Source: Chitinispirillia bacterium
GTDB lineage: Bacteria > Fibrobacterota > Chitinivibrionia > Chitinivibrionales > Chitinispirillaceae
Reading direction: 5' to 3'
DNA: 37,602 bases
NCBI GenBank assembly: GCA_009786575.1
Contig: WQRV01000008.1
Coordinates: 1-37,602 of the forward strand
Shown here: one piece after another, positions 24,301 to 32,236 of the stretch
Layout of the letters: every line of letters starts with the position of its first letter
How positions within the stretch are numbered: position 1 is the first letter of the stretch
Position numbers and translations under genes: made by a program
Notes under the pieces: model-generated
Database searches by the model: none
What the model saw: only the letters and a program-made list of their open reading frames with translations
What the model was told of the DNA's origin: nothing

Positions 24301-25601
24301 GTCGTATCGGCGCTGCTTAGCGTAAAGCGGCGCCAGGTCCAGTTGATCCCGCCCCCGATAGTCAAACCTGAGGAAGTCTCGTAGTGCTTGTTGTCGTTGA
24401 CCTCCCTTTCCCAGGACATAACATTCGGCGACCTTAAATACCGATAGGCGTCAAATGTCCCGTTAACCCCCGCGTACGGATCCGGCGGCGGCTGCTCATA
24501 CCGCTCCATCTGAGCCCCCGCGCCCCCCCCAGCCGCGAGCCAGTAGGTACGGTAGTCGTCGTAACGGTTCAACAAAAACTGGTACTGAAAACTGCCGCTG
24601 TTATTGAGAAACTGCGGGTTGAACGCCCAGTCCGACAGCGCACTCACATAGGCGACAACGTAATCCTCATCATCCATAACGCCGTTTCGGTTCAGATCAT
24701 AACGCAGCAGCGGCACCTCAATTACCCCCGGCGGGATCTGGCCAATATGCGCAGGGACGGTATCCATCTCGCCCTTGGGCGAAGCGTAGAGAGAAACTGT
24801 ACCGATCGGGACATTATCGCCAAAAATCCTGCGGACGCTCTTGCCGGAGATCCTTATCAGCGAATTCTCCCTGAGCGACGCCTCGTTGCCGTCGCGGTGC
24901 CCGTCGCCCACCCGAAACGTGGCCAGGCGCTGGTCCGGCGCAAACGGATAAGCCTCCAGTTCCGACGCCGCCTTGCGCATCGGCCGCCCGCGGGAAGGCT
25001 GCCACCCCTGGGCAGTACCGAAATTGGACAGCAGCGACCTGACCATCCTCTCATAATCATCGCGCGGAACCCACGATGCGCCGGTGTGGGCCGCAGCCGG
25101 CAAATCAATGACGATCCGCGCCCTCTTGAGCAGCCTCACACGGCGATGCCCCATATCCTGAACCGGCCGCAAAACAAAGCGGGCCGCGCGGTAATCCCGC
25201 AGCATACCGTACGACGGCTCGCTCACCCACCGCGAAGCAAAGACGGGCGGCTCGCCCAAACCAGCGTCCGGACGCCTCTCAATCGGATGGGCGAGGCTTA
25301 CCACTGCCATCTCCTCCGGTACAACGGTAATACGCACTGCCCCCTGCGCCGGAACTCCGGCGTGGACAGCATACCCAGGAATCAGCGCCGCGCCGGAGTC
25401 GCCGGTGGCCACGTAGCCGCCCTCATACATAACATGCGTAACCGGCCCGCGGCCGTCGTGATGCGTTACAGCCTGAAATCCGGACATCTCCCAGGAAAGC
25501 ACCAGCCGGGAGGGCGTGCTCTCCACCACGGCCACGTTAGCGGCAGCCGGGGCGGCAAGGGTCAGGGCAAGGATGGACAAAAAGGCCGGTATTCGTCTCA
25601 T
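21369..25601 (-). CDS. porU: PorU-like C25 (gingipain-family) peptidase, type IX secretion sortase
   Basis: About 1410 residues (TTG at 25610 would add three). Signal peptide to about residue 22, a long N-terminal beta-rich prodomain, then the C25 domain (about 630-1010) with LLVGAGHYDY, catalytic His 891 (NWVGHGAP) and Cys 925 (LFSCSIG). The end (VPNPVRMGRQTRFYYHHSG ... LLTPNVYLYQVTA) is the FlgD-like Ig/beta segment found in PorU proteins and has no true sorting signal. PorU cleaves the C-terminal domain of type IX cargo at the outer membrane and attaches the cargo to the cell surface. At 1410 residues it is longer than the usual ~1150. No other por gene is in the window. The upstream promoter may be TTTAGC-17-TATATT at 25643-25671. 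It is co-oriented with amrS and lies after a HEPN/MNT module. Confidence 0.82.
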   Translation of the reverse strand: MRRIPAFLSILALTLAAPAAANVAVVESTPSRLVLSWEMSGFQAVTHHDGRGPVTHVMYEGGYVATGDSGAALIPGYAVHAGVPAQGAVRITVVPEEMAVVSLAHPIERRPDAGLGEPPVFASRWVSEPSYGMLRDYRAARFVLRPVQDMGHRRVRLLKRARIVIDLPAAAHTGASWVPRDDYERMVRSLLSNFGTAQGWQPSRGRPMRKAASELEAYPFAPDQRLATFRVGDGHRDGNEASLRENSLIRISGKSVRRIFGDNVPIGTVSLYASPKGEMDTVPAHIGQIPPGVIEVPLLRYDLNRNGVMDDEDYVVAYVSALSDWAFNPQFLNNSGSFQYQFLLNRYDDYRTYWLAAGGGAGAQMERYEQPPPDPYAGVNGTFDAYRYLRSPNVMSWEREVNDNKHYETSSGLTIGGGINWTWRRFTLSSADTTIRLDLPGLDASHSGAVWFYLGWVREGHSSGGIINSSTRSFLSARLAGAEICGNCGSGGSEIAEWGAGPHRDLALRFGNTTLNTRSLLELNAIQLRYRRFISFPENAGLIDVFSADAVDRDIYGSVVRHRPVTYRLSNGTGSLAYVLRVPVDEREIALIDTAREASFTWSDLGGRGTRYAVMLEKDIADYSDSLKEYIRRPVENARYQIRDLRSAFNKTDYLIITHEDFLGASFKLAGHKVNMGFAHPKVVLLRDIYDQFGGGNIDPAAIRNFLLHVYRSWDGGSGFSYVVLVGAGHYDYKGVTTRQPNFMPVPYISQKINDDFYVLLTPGVSPGRQYSGYYLLGRLPVKSEAEAFDIVQKITETEDPRVAVFDAWRGRVLMAYDDDQQGAGRDVIRNHMAASEALSRTIERLRPGIDLRQLPLLEYEWDERYYKPGATRTFINEINNGLALVNWVGHGAPAIIADERLMQKDDIAALNNRMRYPVFTLFSCSIGKFDMPTDDCISAMLLRKPGAGAVTVLASARESGTYNNQYLSGHFIGALFDTTAGANISVGSAITIAKQKAVQREGSFYVTLGDPSINIMKRNRTVGLEITDAAGTALDTLKAMQQVTIRGTVKDWYGQKDAGFSGDSAFVSLTLFNPLQDSVRRKDGGRFFYNVDTISIGEGLIRIDTVYYTLPGSPVFSAKISVDKGEFEQPLLLPMNLAFGKPGVRLTAHAWKAGDTVMGSGHLGGLIFYGSESGQLADTSGPVISVRPVYRDASMNQAGLFVKNRITAQLPLTLEVSIGDENGINLIGDGPDEGLSMEVRGALSKRAINHLFQFTEGSFKQGTAAIQLDENSLKSGTHELIISAQDLLGNVSKLSVALEVVDPAEIKLDHVMNVPNPVRMGRQTRFYYHHSGVSSVKQDVLVTVRIYTLGGRLLSVIRNPQNGQEWVPADQAGNLLTPNVYLYQVTATSPNINRTVKSKIKKLVVHPPR

Positions 25602-25642
25602 ATCAGTCAAATTAACGGGTTACGGGTACAATATATAAATAT

Positions 25643-25671
25643 AATATATGCAGTGGGATAAAAGTGCTAAA
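25643..25671 (-). promoter_or_regulatory. Candidate promoter of the porU-like gene
   Basis: Minus strand: TTTAGC (rc of 25666-25671), 17-bp spacer, TATATT (rc of 25643-25648) followed by an AT-rich ATATTTATATATTG tract. The -35 is weak; the -10 matches the window-wide pattern. Confidence 0.35.
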
Positions 25672-25701
25672 TTGTAGTTTGGAGTGTGGAGCCTGTTTTT
25701 T

Positions 25702-26001
25702 TCAGGGCCGTTCGTAAAATACCTGCCCCACCCGCTCTATGTGCTCCCTCAGGTTCTCATTTTTTATGTCCCTGAAGATCGACAGGTCGCAGGTGTACGG
25801 TATCGGCAGGTCGTAAAGCTGGCCGGATATGGCGAATTTGTCGCTGAGCGTGGCGTCGCCGTAGATCGCGAGGTCGATGTCGGAGCCGTTTTCGTAGTCG
25901 CCTCTGGCCCGCGAGCCGTATATTACCACCTTTTCTATGCCCGGATAACGGGAGAATATCCCGTTTACCGCGGCTATCGTCTTGTCGGGGAGTCCGAACA
26001 T
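25702..26001 (-). CDS. MNT-domain nucleotidyltransferase (antitoxin of HEPN/MNT pair)
   Basis: A protein of 99 residues. Minimal nucleotidyltransferase signature GSRARG (29-34) and SDIDLAI (D41, D43), third acidic residue D72 in YTCDLSIF. In HepT/MntA type VII modules such proteins transfer AMP to a Tyr of the HEPN toxin and block it. Start ATG shares one base with the stop of the HEPN gene (TAATG), so it is translationally coupled and transcribed second. Confidence 0.85.
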   Translation of the reverse strand: MFGLPDKTIAAVNGIFSRYPGIEKVVIYGSRARGDYENGSDIDLAIYGDATLSDKFAISGQLYDLPIPYTCDLSIFRDIKNENLREHIERVGQVFYERP

Positions 26002-26423
26002 TACTCTTCCTTTGCGCTGTATTCAGCCATTTTTTTCATAAGTCTCCGCATCTCCTCTACGTAAGAATTTGAGACGTCGCTGGCTACCCTTATGGCGACC
26101 TCCTCCTCATAAGTATGGGCGGTCTCGTTTCTGCGGTCAATCATATCCATCCAGACGGCGCCGTCGTCTATGATCCCGTTTTTGAACGCGGCGCGGACGG
26201 CGTCTTTCGAGCCGGTGATGTCGAATATACCCTTGTGGCGCAGGTAGTCTTTCATGAGGTTCCACGCGAGCTCAAATGTGAACTCGAACGACTGTATGAG
26301 CCCCATCCTCTCGGCCTCGGACAGCTCGCGCTCCTCCTGAATGCGGTGTATCCTCTCGAGGACGGCGAACGCCTTGGTATAGTTGTCGAGCCGCTGTACC
26401 CACCATTTTTCGGGCAGCGCCAT
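26001..26423 (-). CDS. HEPN-domain toxin (HI0074/HepT-type)
   Basis: A protein of 140 residues, mostly helical. The catalytic RNase motif appears as R98-N99-ETA-H103 followed by Y105 (R-x4-H-x-Y), where the Tyr is the site modified by the MNT partner in characterised HepT. It belongs to the 'nucleotidyltransferase substrate binding' family (WWVQRLDNYTKAFAVLERI; FEFTFELAWNLMKDYL). AAGGAG lies 8 nt before the ATG. The gene is first in a two-gene operon with MNT. A likely -10 TATATTAT is in the spacer to prfC. Confidence 0.88.
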   Translation of the reverse strand: MALPEKWWVQRLDNYTKAFAVLERIHRIQEERELSEAERMGLIQSFEFTFELAWNLMKDYLRHKGIFDITGSKDAVRAAFKNGIIDDGAVWMDMIDRRNETAHTYEEEVAIRVASDVSNSYVEEMRRLMKKMAEYSAKEE

Positions 26424-26469
26424 AATTTTCGCTCCTTTTCGCTTCAGCTTTTAGGATAATATAATAAAT

Positions 26470-26495
26470 GCGGGGCGGGTATAATATTTAATCGT
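26470..26495. repeat. Solo half of the CGATTAA/TATACCCGCCCC repeat
   Basis: Minus strand reads ACGATTAA, 4 nt, TTATACCCGCCCCGC. It matches 24 of about 26 positions with the right arm of the inverted repeat at 15625-15715. Here it lies just beyond the stop of prfC, within the HEPN promoter region. Confidence 0.6.
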
Positions 26496-26499
26496 TTCA

Positions 26500-28179
26500 T
26501 CAATCATCGGCCAGCGATACACCCTTGTTATGTTCGGTGAAGAAGCTCATGTGCCAGCCGCTGGGGAAGAGCAGGACTTGATGACCGTCCTTATCTATGG
26601 CCAGCTTCGCCCCCATGGGGATGTGGAGGGACGTCTCGGCGGCCGGCTCGCCGCCGGCAGTCTTTATCCGCTTGACTATCGTCCAGCCGGTCTGCTCAAG
26701 GCGGGAGGCGGCGTTGTATTCGGATTCTAACCTGTATTGTACAAGGTCGAATTGCAACGGCCCCACGGCGCCTAAGAGCGATATTTTTTGGTGGCCGGCG
26801 GGGATGTCGTACAGTTTGACTAACCCCTCCTGCACTAATTGGGTCAGCCCCTCCCTGAACCTTTTGTAGTTGGCGGGGCTGGGGTTGTGGATGTACGCGA
26901 AGCACTCCGGCGGGAAGCTCGGGATCTCGTCGTACACTATCCCGGCGGCATCGCTTAGCGTGTCCCCAATCCTGAACACGTCCGTCCCCATCACGCCGAT
27001 CACGTCGCCGGCGTAGGCCTCGTCTACCGTGGTCCGCTCGCGCCCGAATACGTTGCTGGAGTTGGCGAGGCGGAGAGGCTTGCCGGTGCGCGCGAGCGTT
27101 GCCGTCATCCCCCTTGTAAACTTGCCGGAGACGATGCGCACGAACGCCATGCGGTCGCGGTGGCGGGGGTCCATGTTGGCCTGAATCTTAAATACAAAGC
27201 CGGAAAATGTTTCGGAATTGGGGTCGATAAGATTACCGGTACTGATATTGCCGTTATCGCCGGCCCCGTCAGCATCACCCGTACGGACATCAACGCCGAT
27301 ATTGGCATTTACGCCTCCGCCTGCGTTGACCCTCGGCCGCGGCGGCGGGGAGTACCCCAGAAACCCGTCTAACAAGAGCTGCACCCCAAAATTGTTCGCC
27401 GCCGACCCGAAAAATACCGGCGTCGTCCTCCCCGCCAAAACATCGTTTGGGCAGAACGACACGCCCGCGTGCTCCACCATCTCCATCTCCTCGCACAGCG
27501 CGGCGTAAAGCGTCGGGCTCAGTATCTCCTTAACGGCGGGATCCGACAGTCCGCCGTGCGTAGCGACGGGGGCGCGGAACGTCCCGCCCGGCGTGCGCTC
27601 GTAAAAGTGCGCGAGGCCGGTTTGGCGGTCTAATATCCCCTTAAAATCGCCGCCGGACCCTAAAGGCAGGTTCATGGGATACGCGCCGATTGAAAGTACG
27701 CCCTCTATCTCGTCAAGCAGCGCCAGCGTGTCAAGCGCAGGGCGGTCCATCTTATTGACAAATGTGAATACCGGAGTCTTCCTGCGGCGGCACACCTCAA
27801 ACAGCTTGCGCGTCTGGTTCTCAATGCCCTTGCCGCCGTCAATCACCATAATGACGGAGTCAACGGCCGTCAGCACACGGTACGTATCTTCGGAAAAATC
27901 GTTGTGGCCGGGCGTATCGAGCAAATTGACGTGATACCCGCCGTAGTCGAAATTGAGGACGGTGGAGCTGACTGATATCCCGCGCTTGCGCTCAAGCTCC
28001 ATCCAGTCGGAGACAGTCGCCCGCTCTTTTTTTCTGGCGGTAACGGATCCGGCCAGATGCAGCGCACCTCCGTACAGAAGCAGTTTCTCCGTGAGCGTGG
28101 TCTTGCCGGCGTCGGGGTGCGAGACAATGGCAAACGTGCGGCGCCTTGATATTTCCTGTTGTGTTGCAGACATCATCAT
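26500..28179 (-). CDS. prfC: Peptide chain release factor 3, with inserted linker
   Basis: A protein of 559 residues. GTPase motifs SHPDAGKTTL (G1), RGISVSSTVLNFDY (G2 region), DTPGHNDF (G3), NKMD (G4); domain II with FSGFVFKIQANMDPRHRDRMAFVRIVSGKF and domain III ending in SGWHMSFFTEHNKG. It recycles RF1/RF2 from the ribosome after termination. The domain I-II linker holds an insertion of about 30 residues (about 286-318, Gly/Asn/Asp-rich VNAGGGVNANIGVDV...) compared with E. coli RF3. The start cluster is ATGATGATG. It follows the OadA-AccB gene by 30 bp. Confidence 0.95.
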   Translation of the reverse strand: MMMSATQQEISRRRTFAIVSHPDAGKTTLTEKLLLYGGALHLAGSVTARKKERATVSDWMELERKRGISVSSTVLNFDYGGYHVNLLDTPGHNDFSEDTYRVLTAVDSVIMVIDGGKGIENQTRKLFEVCRRRKTPVFTFVNKMDRPALDTLALLDEIEGVLSIGAYPMNLPLGSGGDFKGILDRQTGLAHFYERTPGGTFRAPVATHGGLSDPAVKEILSPTLYAALCEEMEMVEHAGVSFCPNDVLAGRTTPVFFGSAANNFGVQLLLDGFLGYSPPPRPRVNAGGGVNANIGVDVRTGDADGAGDNGNISTGNLIDPNSETFSGFVFKIQANMDPRHRDRMAFVRIVSGKFTRGMTATLARTGKPLRLANSSNVFGRERTTVDEAYAGDVIGVMGTDVFRIGDTLSDAAGIVYDEIPSFPPECFAYIHNPSPANYKRFREGLTQLVQEGLVKLYDIPAGHQKISLLGAVGPLQFDLVQYRLESEYNAASRLEQTGWTIVKRIKTAGGEPAAETSLHIPMGAKLAIDKDGHQVLLFPSGWHMSFFTEHNKGVSLADD

Positions 28180-28209
28180 TCCATGGCAATTTGATTTTTG
28201 GGTTTGGGA

Positions 28210-30261
28210 TTACAACTCTTCTATCCCAAATAACGGTTGATCCTTGTCCACCGCCGTACCGTCCGCTACCAGCATTTTGACGATCTTGCACCTCGACGGG
28301 GCGGATATTTCGTTGAACAGTTTCATGGCCTCGATGATGCACACCTTGGCACCTTTTTCTACAATGTCGCCCTCCTTGACAAACGCGGACTTACCGGGGC
28401 CGGGGGCGAAGTAGAACGTGCCTACGAGCGGGGCCTTGATGGTCTTGGCGAAGGCGGCCTCTTCCTTTGCCGCTTCCTGCGGCGCGGCTGCGGGCTGCGC
28501 GGATTGTGCCGGGGCGGCGGCGTGCGTTTGCGGCATAAGGGACGAGTGCGTCATAAGCGGGATGCTGGCCGCCCCCGCGGCTGACGGGCCGGGCTGCGCC
28601 GGGCCGCTTGATCGCACCGATATAGTCGAGTCGCCCTTGCGGAAAACTATTTGGTCAATAACCAATCCGTCTATTTTCTGTATCAACTCCGCCGCCACGC
28701 CGTCAATCGGAATATGCGATGCCGGAGACGCCTGTACCGCCGGTGCCGACGGGGCGGCAGGCGCTGCAGGGGCGGCGCTCTGTTTATCGGCGCCGTCACC
28801 GGCATCCTTGCCCATCTGCGCCAATTTCCCTGCCGCTTTGAGTTCAAGATCGGCCGGTATCTCCGGGCGCTTGTCGGCCGGCAATGCCTTCCACCTGAAG
28901 TACTCGAGCGCCGGCTCGGGCAAAAGCACGTAGGAGAGGATGTCCTCCTCGCCTTTGATAAGCGCGGGGTCTACGCTGTAGGTAGACTTTGGCAGCATAG
29001 GCTCTATCTTGTCGGCGGGGCGGTAGTTTATAGGTTTTTCGTTGCCGAGGATTTTCTTGATTATCCCCTTGTCAATCGGAGCGGGTGATCTGCCGTAGAG
29101 GCCCATTACGTAGTCCTTGACCTCTTTGGGAACCATTTTGTAGCGCTCGCCGGATAGAATGTTCATCACCGCCTGCGTACCAACTATCTGGCTTGTGGGG
29201 GTAACAAGCGGGGGATAGCCCAAATCTTCGCGCACGCGGCTCACCTCATCGAGCACTTCGGGCAGCCTGTCGAGCGCCTTCTGCATCTGCAGCTGCGAGC
29301 GGAAGTTCGATATCATCCCGCCGGGGATCTGGTGGATGAGGATGCCTGGGTCTATAGACATCGCCGGTGGCGGCGCGGCGCAACGGCGCTCCGCGAGGGC
29401 GGCGAAGTACTTTGCCGCCGTGTCAAGCGCCTCTATGTCGAGTTTCGCCGAGTAGTTCGTTTCGGAGAATATGGCGACCATCGTCTCGACCGGCGGCTGC
29501 GACGCCGCGCCGGCCATAGAGGATATCGAACAGTCTATCGCGCCCGCGCCGGCCCGCGCACCCTCTACATAGGCTGAAACCGCCATGCCGCTTGTCGCGT
29601 GGCAGTGCAGCTGGATGGGAAGGTCGGCCCCGAACTCGTCGTAGAGCGCGGTCACAAGGCGCTCAGCCATAATCGGCGACAAAATGCCCGCCATGTCCTT
29701 TATGCAGATGGAGTCGATCCCCAGCGCAGCCTGCTCGCGGGCGTACTGCACATATTTGTCTACGGTGTGGACAGGCGAAATAGTATACGCGAGCGTGCCC
29801 TGCGCATGGCCGCCGTGCTTCTTGACAGCCTTGATAGCCGCCTCGAGGTTTCTCGTATCGTTAAGCGCGTCAAACACGCGGAAGATGTCAACGCCGTTGC
29901 GGCAAGCAAGCGCAACAAAACGATCGACTACATCATCCGCATAGTTACGGTACCCGACAAGGTTCTGGCCGCGCAAGAGCATCTGTACCGGCGTATTCCT
30001 TGCCTTAGACTTGATGAGGCGCAAACGCTCCCAGGGGTCCTCGCGCAGAAAGCGCAGGCAAACATCGAACGTAGCACCGCCCCACGCCTCCAGCGTATAA
30101 TACCCCACATTATCAATAACGTCGATGATCTTGAGGATATCGCCGGTGCGCATGCGCGTGGCCCAGAGCGATTGATGCGCGTCGCGCAGCGTAGTATCGG
30201 TTATGCGCAAGGGGATCCCATGGCGCAAATCTTCTGTCTTCAGCCTTTTCGTAACACTCAT
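28210..30261 (-). CDS. OadA/PycB-type carboxyltransferase fused to an AccB-like biotin carrier
   Basis: About 683 residues (ATG at 30261, AGGA 8 nt upstream; TTG at 30267 gives 685). Residues ~15-300 form the HMGL-like carboxyltransferase barrel (DTTLRDAHQSLWATRMRT, LRGQNLVGY, LHCHATSG), ~300-490 the PYC_OADA domain. After a Pro/Ala linker comes a segment (about 517-552, DGVAAELIQKIDGLVIDQIVFRKGDS) like the N-terminus of AccB, a second linker, and a biotinyl domain with APLVGTFY, EAMKLFNEI (biotin Lys 647) and GTAVDKDQPLF, all AccB-like. It should move carboxyl groups from biotin to or from pyruvate/oxaloacetate. The genes before it are accA and accD, suggesting a shared carrier. No biotin carboxylase gene is in the window. 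Confidence 0.85.
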   Translation of the reverse strand: MSVTKRLKTEDLRHGIPLRITDTTLRDAHQSLWATRMRTGDILKIIDVIDNVGYYTLEAWGGATFDVCLRFLREDPWERLRLIKSKARNTPVQMLLRGQNLVGYRNYADDVVDRFVALACRNGVDIFRVFDALNDTRNLEAAIKAVKKHGGHAQGTLAYTISPVHTVDKYVQYAREQAALGIDSICIKDMAGILSPIMAERLVTALYDEFGADLPIQLHCHATSGMAVSAYVEGARAGAGAIDCSISSMAGAASQPPVETMVAIFSETNYSAKLDIEALDTAAKYFAALAERRCAAPPPAMSIDPGILIHQIPGGMISNFRSQLQMQKALDRLPEVLDEVSRVREDLGYPPLVTPTSQIVGTQAVMNILSGERYKMVPKEVKDYVMGLYGRSPAPIDKGIIKKILGNEKPINYRPADKIEPMLPKSTYSVDPALIKGEEDILSYVLLPEPALEYFRWKALPADKRPEIPADLELKAAGKLAQMGKDAGDGADKQSAAPAAPAAPSAPAVQASPASHIPIDGVAAELIQKIDGLVIDQIVFRKGDSTISVRSSGPAQPGPSAAGAASIPLMTHSSLMPQTHAAAPAQSAQPAAAPQEAAKEEAAFAKTIKAPLVGTFYFAPGPGKSAFVKEGDIVEKGAKVCIIEAMKLFNEISAPSRCKIVKMLVADGTAVDKDQPLFGIEEL

Positions 30262-30304
30262 TGTCAACGTCCTTTTATTGGATCATTATTGAAGAAACGG
30301 TTGA

Positions 30305-31258
30305 TTATTTTGTAAATTTCCCCATCGCGGAGAATTTATCAAAACGCTTGGCCTTCAATTTATCCGGCGCAACCGCAAGCAACTTTTCAAACTGCCTCAG
30401 CACAGCCGCCTTTATCGACTGCGCGGCGGCCTCGTGGTTGCTGTGCGCTCCGCCGGCAGGTTCTTTGATTATCTCATCTATAACTCCGAGCGATAACAGC
30501 GATTTAGCCGTGATCTTCAAACTCTCGGCCGCCTGCGGCGAATACGCCGCGTCCCTCCACAAAATAGACGCGCACCCCTCAGGCGATATAACCGAGTAGA
30601 CCGCGTTCGACAGCATCAGCACCGCGTCGGCAACACCAATCCCCAGCGCCCCGCCGCTGCCGCCCTCGCCGGTAACAACCGACACTATGGGCACCTCAAG
30701 CGTAGCCATCTCCGTCAGATTTCTGGCAATAGCCTCGGCCTGCCCGCGCTGCTCGGCGTCGAGCCCGGGATACGCCCCGGCGGTATCTATAAACGTAAGC
30801 ACCGGGATGTTGAACCTCTCGGCCAGGTGCATGAGCCGCATGGCCTTGCGGTACCCCTCGGGCCGCGCCATACCAAAATTCCTCCTGACGTTCTCCTCTA
30901 CATTCTTGCCCTTGCTGTGCCCTATCAACATTAACTTGCACCCGTCAAGCGTAGCGAACCCGCCTATCAGCGCCCGGTCATCCCCATAGCACCTGTCCCC
31001 GTGCAGCTCTACAAAATCAGTAAACATCATGCCTATATAATCGTAAAGCACGGGCCGCCGGGGATGCCGCGCCACCTGCACGGTCTGCCACGGCGTCAGC
31101 CCATCGTAAATTTCCCGCTTGCGCTCCTCGCAGGTCTTATCAAGCTCCGCGATCTGCGCGGCTATGCGCGGGTCGCCCTTATCCGCCGACTGCCTTAACT
31201 TGTCCAGCGCCTTTTCAAGCTCGGCGACCGGCTTTTCAAATTCAAACTCGCGATCCAC
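30305..31258 (-). CDS. accA: Acetyl-CoA carboxylase carboxyltransferase subunit alpha
   Basis: A protein of 317 residues, full length. Characteristic ARHPRRPVLYDYIGMMFTDFVELHGDR, crotonase-fold centre FIDTAGAYPGLDAEQRGQAEAIA and EGGSGGALGIGVAD. With AccD it forms the transferase that moves CO2 from biotin to acetyl-CoA, giving malonyl-CoA for fatty-acid synthesis. GTG start at 31258 overlaps the end of accD by 17 nt. It lies 43 bp before the OadA-AccB fusion. Confidence 0.96.
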   Translation of the reverse strand: MDREFEFEKPVAELEKALDKLRQSADKGDPRIAAQIAELDKTCEERKREIYDGLTPWQTVQVARHPRRPVLYDYIGMMFTDFVELHGDRCYGDDRALIGGFATLDGCKLMLIGHSKGKNVEENVRRNFGMARPEGYRKAMRLMHLAERFNIPVLTFIDTAGAYPGLDAEQRGQAEAIARNLTEMATLEVPIVSVVTGEGGSGGALGIGVADAVLMLSNAVYSVISPEGCASILWRDAAYSPQAAESLKITAKSLLSLGVIDEIIKEPAGGAHSNHEAAAQSIKAAVLRQFEKLLAVAPDKLKAKRFDKFSAMGKFTK

Positions 31259-32123
31259 GGCGCCCCCCCTTCTTACTGCCGGCGCTGCCGCCGTTGTGGT
31301 ACGAAAGAATCGTATGCAGCGTGCTCTTCATATCCTTCCTGTGCACGATACAGTCCAAAAATCCGTGCTGCAAAACAAACTCCGCCGTCTGAAAATCATC
31401 CGGCAGTTTTTGTTTAATAGTCTGCTCTATAACGCGCCGCCCGGCGAACCCTATGAGCGCCCCCGGCTCGGCTATGTTGATATCCCCCACCATCGCGTAG
31501 GAGGCCGAGACGCCGCCCGTGGTAGGATCCGTCAGCACGGATATAAACGGCACCTTCTTCTCGTTAAGCATAGCCACTCCCGCGCAGGTCTTGGCCATCT
31601 GCATGAGCGACAGAATCCCCTCGTGCATCCGCGCCCCGCCCGACGCCGAGAAAATTATGTACGGCACGCGCTGCTCGCCGGCGTAAACCGCGGCCTGCTG
31701 GATCTTCTCGCCGGTGCCGGAACCGAGCGAACCGCCCAGAAAACGGAAATCCATCACGCACACCACCACCTCAAGCCCGTTGATCTTGCCCGTCCCCGTA
31801 ACCACCGATTCGTTGAGCTTGGTCTTGGCGCGCGCCTGCTCCACCTTCTCGGAGTATGGCCCCTTGCCGTCAACAAACTGCAGCGGGTCGCAGGGGCGCA
31901 CGCTCTCGAACATCTCCTTGAACGTCCCGCTGTCGAGCGTAATCCCAATGCGCTCGTAGGCGTTGAGCTTACCGTGCCAGCCGCACTTAGGGCAGACGTT
32001 CAGGTTGTTTATGAAGTCCTGCTTGAACACGTGCGCGGAACAGGACTGGCAGCGCGCCCAGATCTCGTCCTGCTGCACCGGCTTTTTCGCCGGCTCGCGC
32101 TCTTTAGGCTTAAACCACGGCAT
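31242..32123 (-). CDS. accD: Acetyl-CoA carboxylase carboxyltransferase subunit beta
   Basis: A protein of 293 residues; start ATG at 32123 (MPWFKPKERE, the usual AccD beginning), not the earlier ATG at 32210, whose extra 29 residues are untypical. AAGGA lies 9 nt upstream. Zinc ribbon with C25, C28, C44 and C47, then the crotonase fold (GGSLGSGTGEKI, FSASGGARMHEGILSLMQMAKT, DPTTGGVSASYAMVGDINIAEPGALIGFAGRRVIEQTI). Partner of AccA. It overlaps accA by 17 nt, consistent with equal translation of the two subunits. Confidence 0.96.
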   Translation of the reverse strand: MPWFKPKEREPAKKPVQQDEIWARCQSCSAHVFKQDFINNLNVCPKCGWHGKLNAYERIGITLDSGTFKEMFESVRPCDPLQFVDGKGPYSEKVEQARAKTKLNESVVTGTGKINGLEVVVCVMDFRFLGGSLGSGTGEKIQQAAVYAGEQRVPYIIFSASGGARMHEGILSLMQMAKTCAGVAMLNEKKVPFISVLTDPTTGGVSASYAMVGDINIAEPGALIGFAGRRVIEQTIKQKLPDDFQTAEFVLQHGFLDCIVHRKDMKSTLHTILSYHNGGSAGSKKGGRRGSRV

Positions 32124-32236
32124 ATCTTCTTTTTCCTTGATTATGGATATAGTACGACCGGTCCGGACAATCACCGCCAATACAACAATACAATATATAT
32201 TGCGCCACAAAGGATTTCGGTTTTTGAAACAAAATA

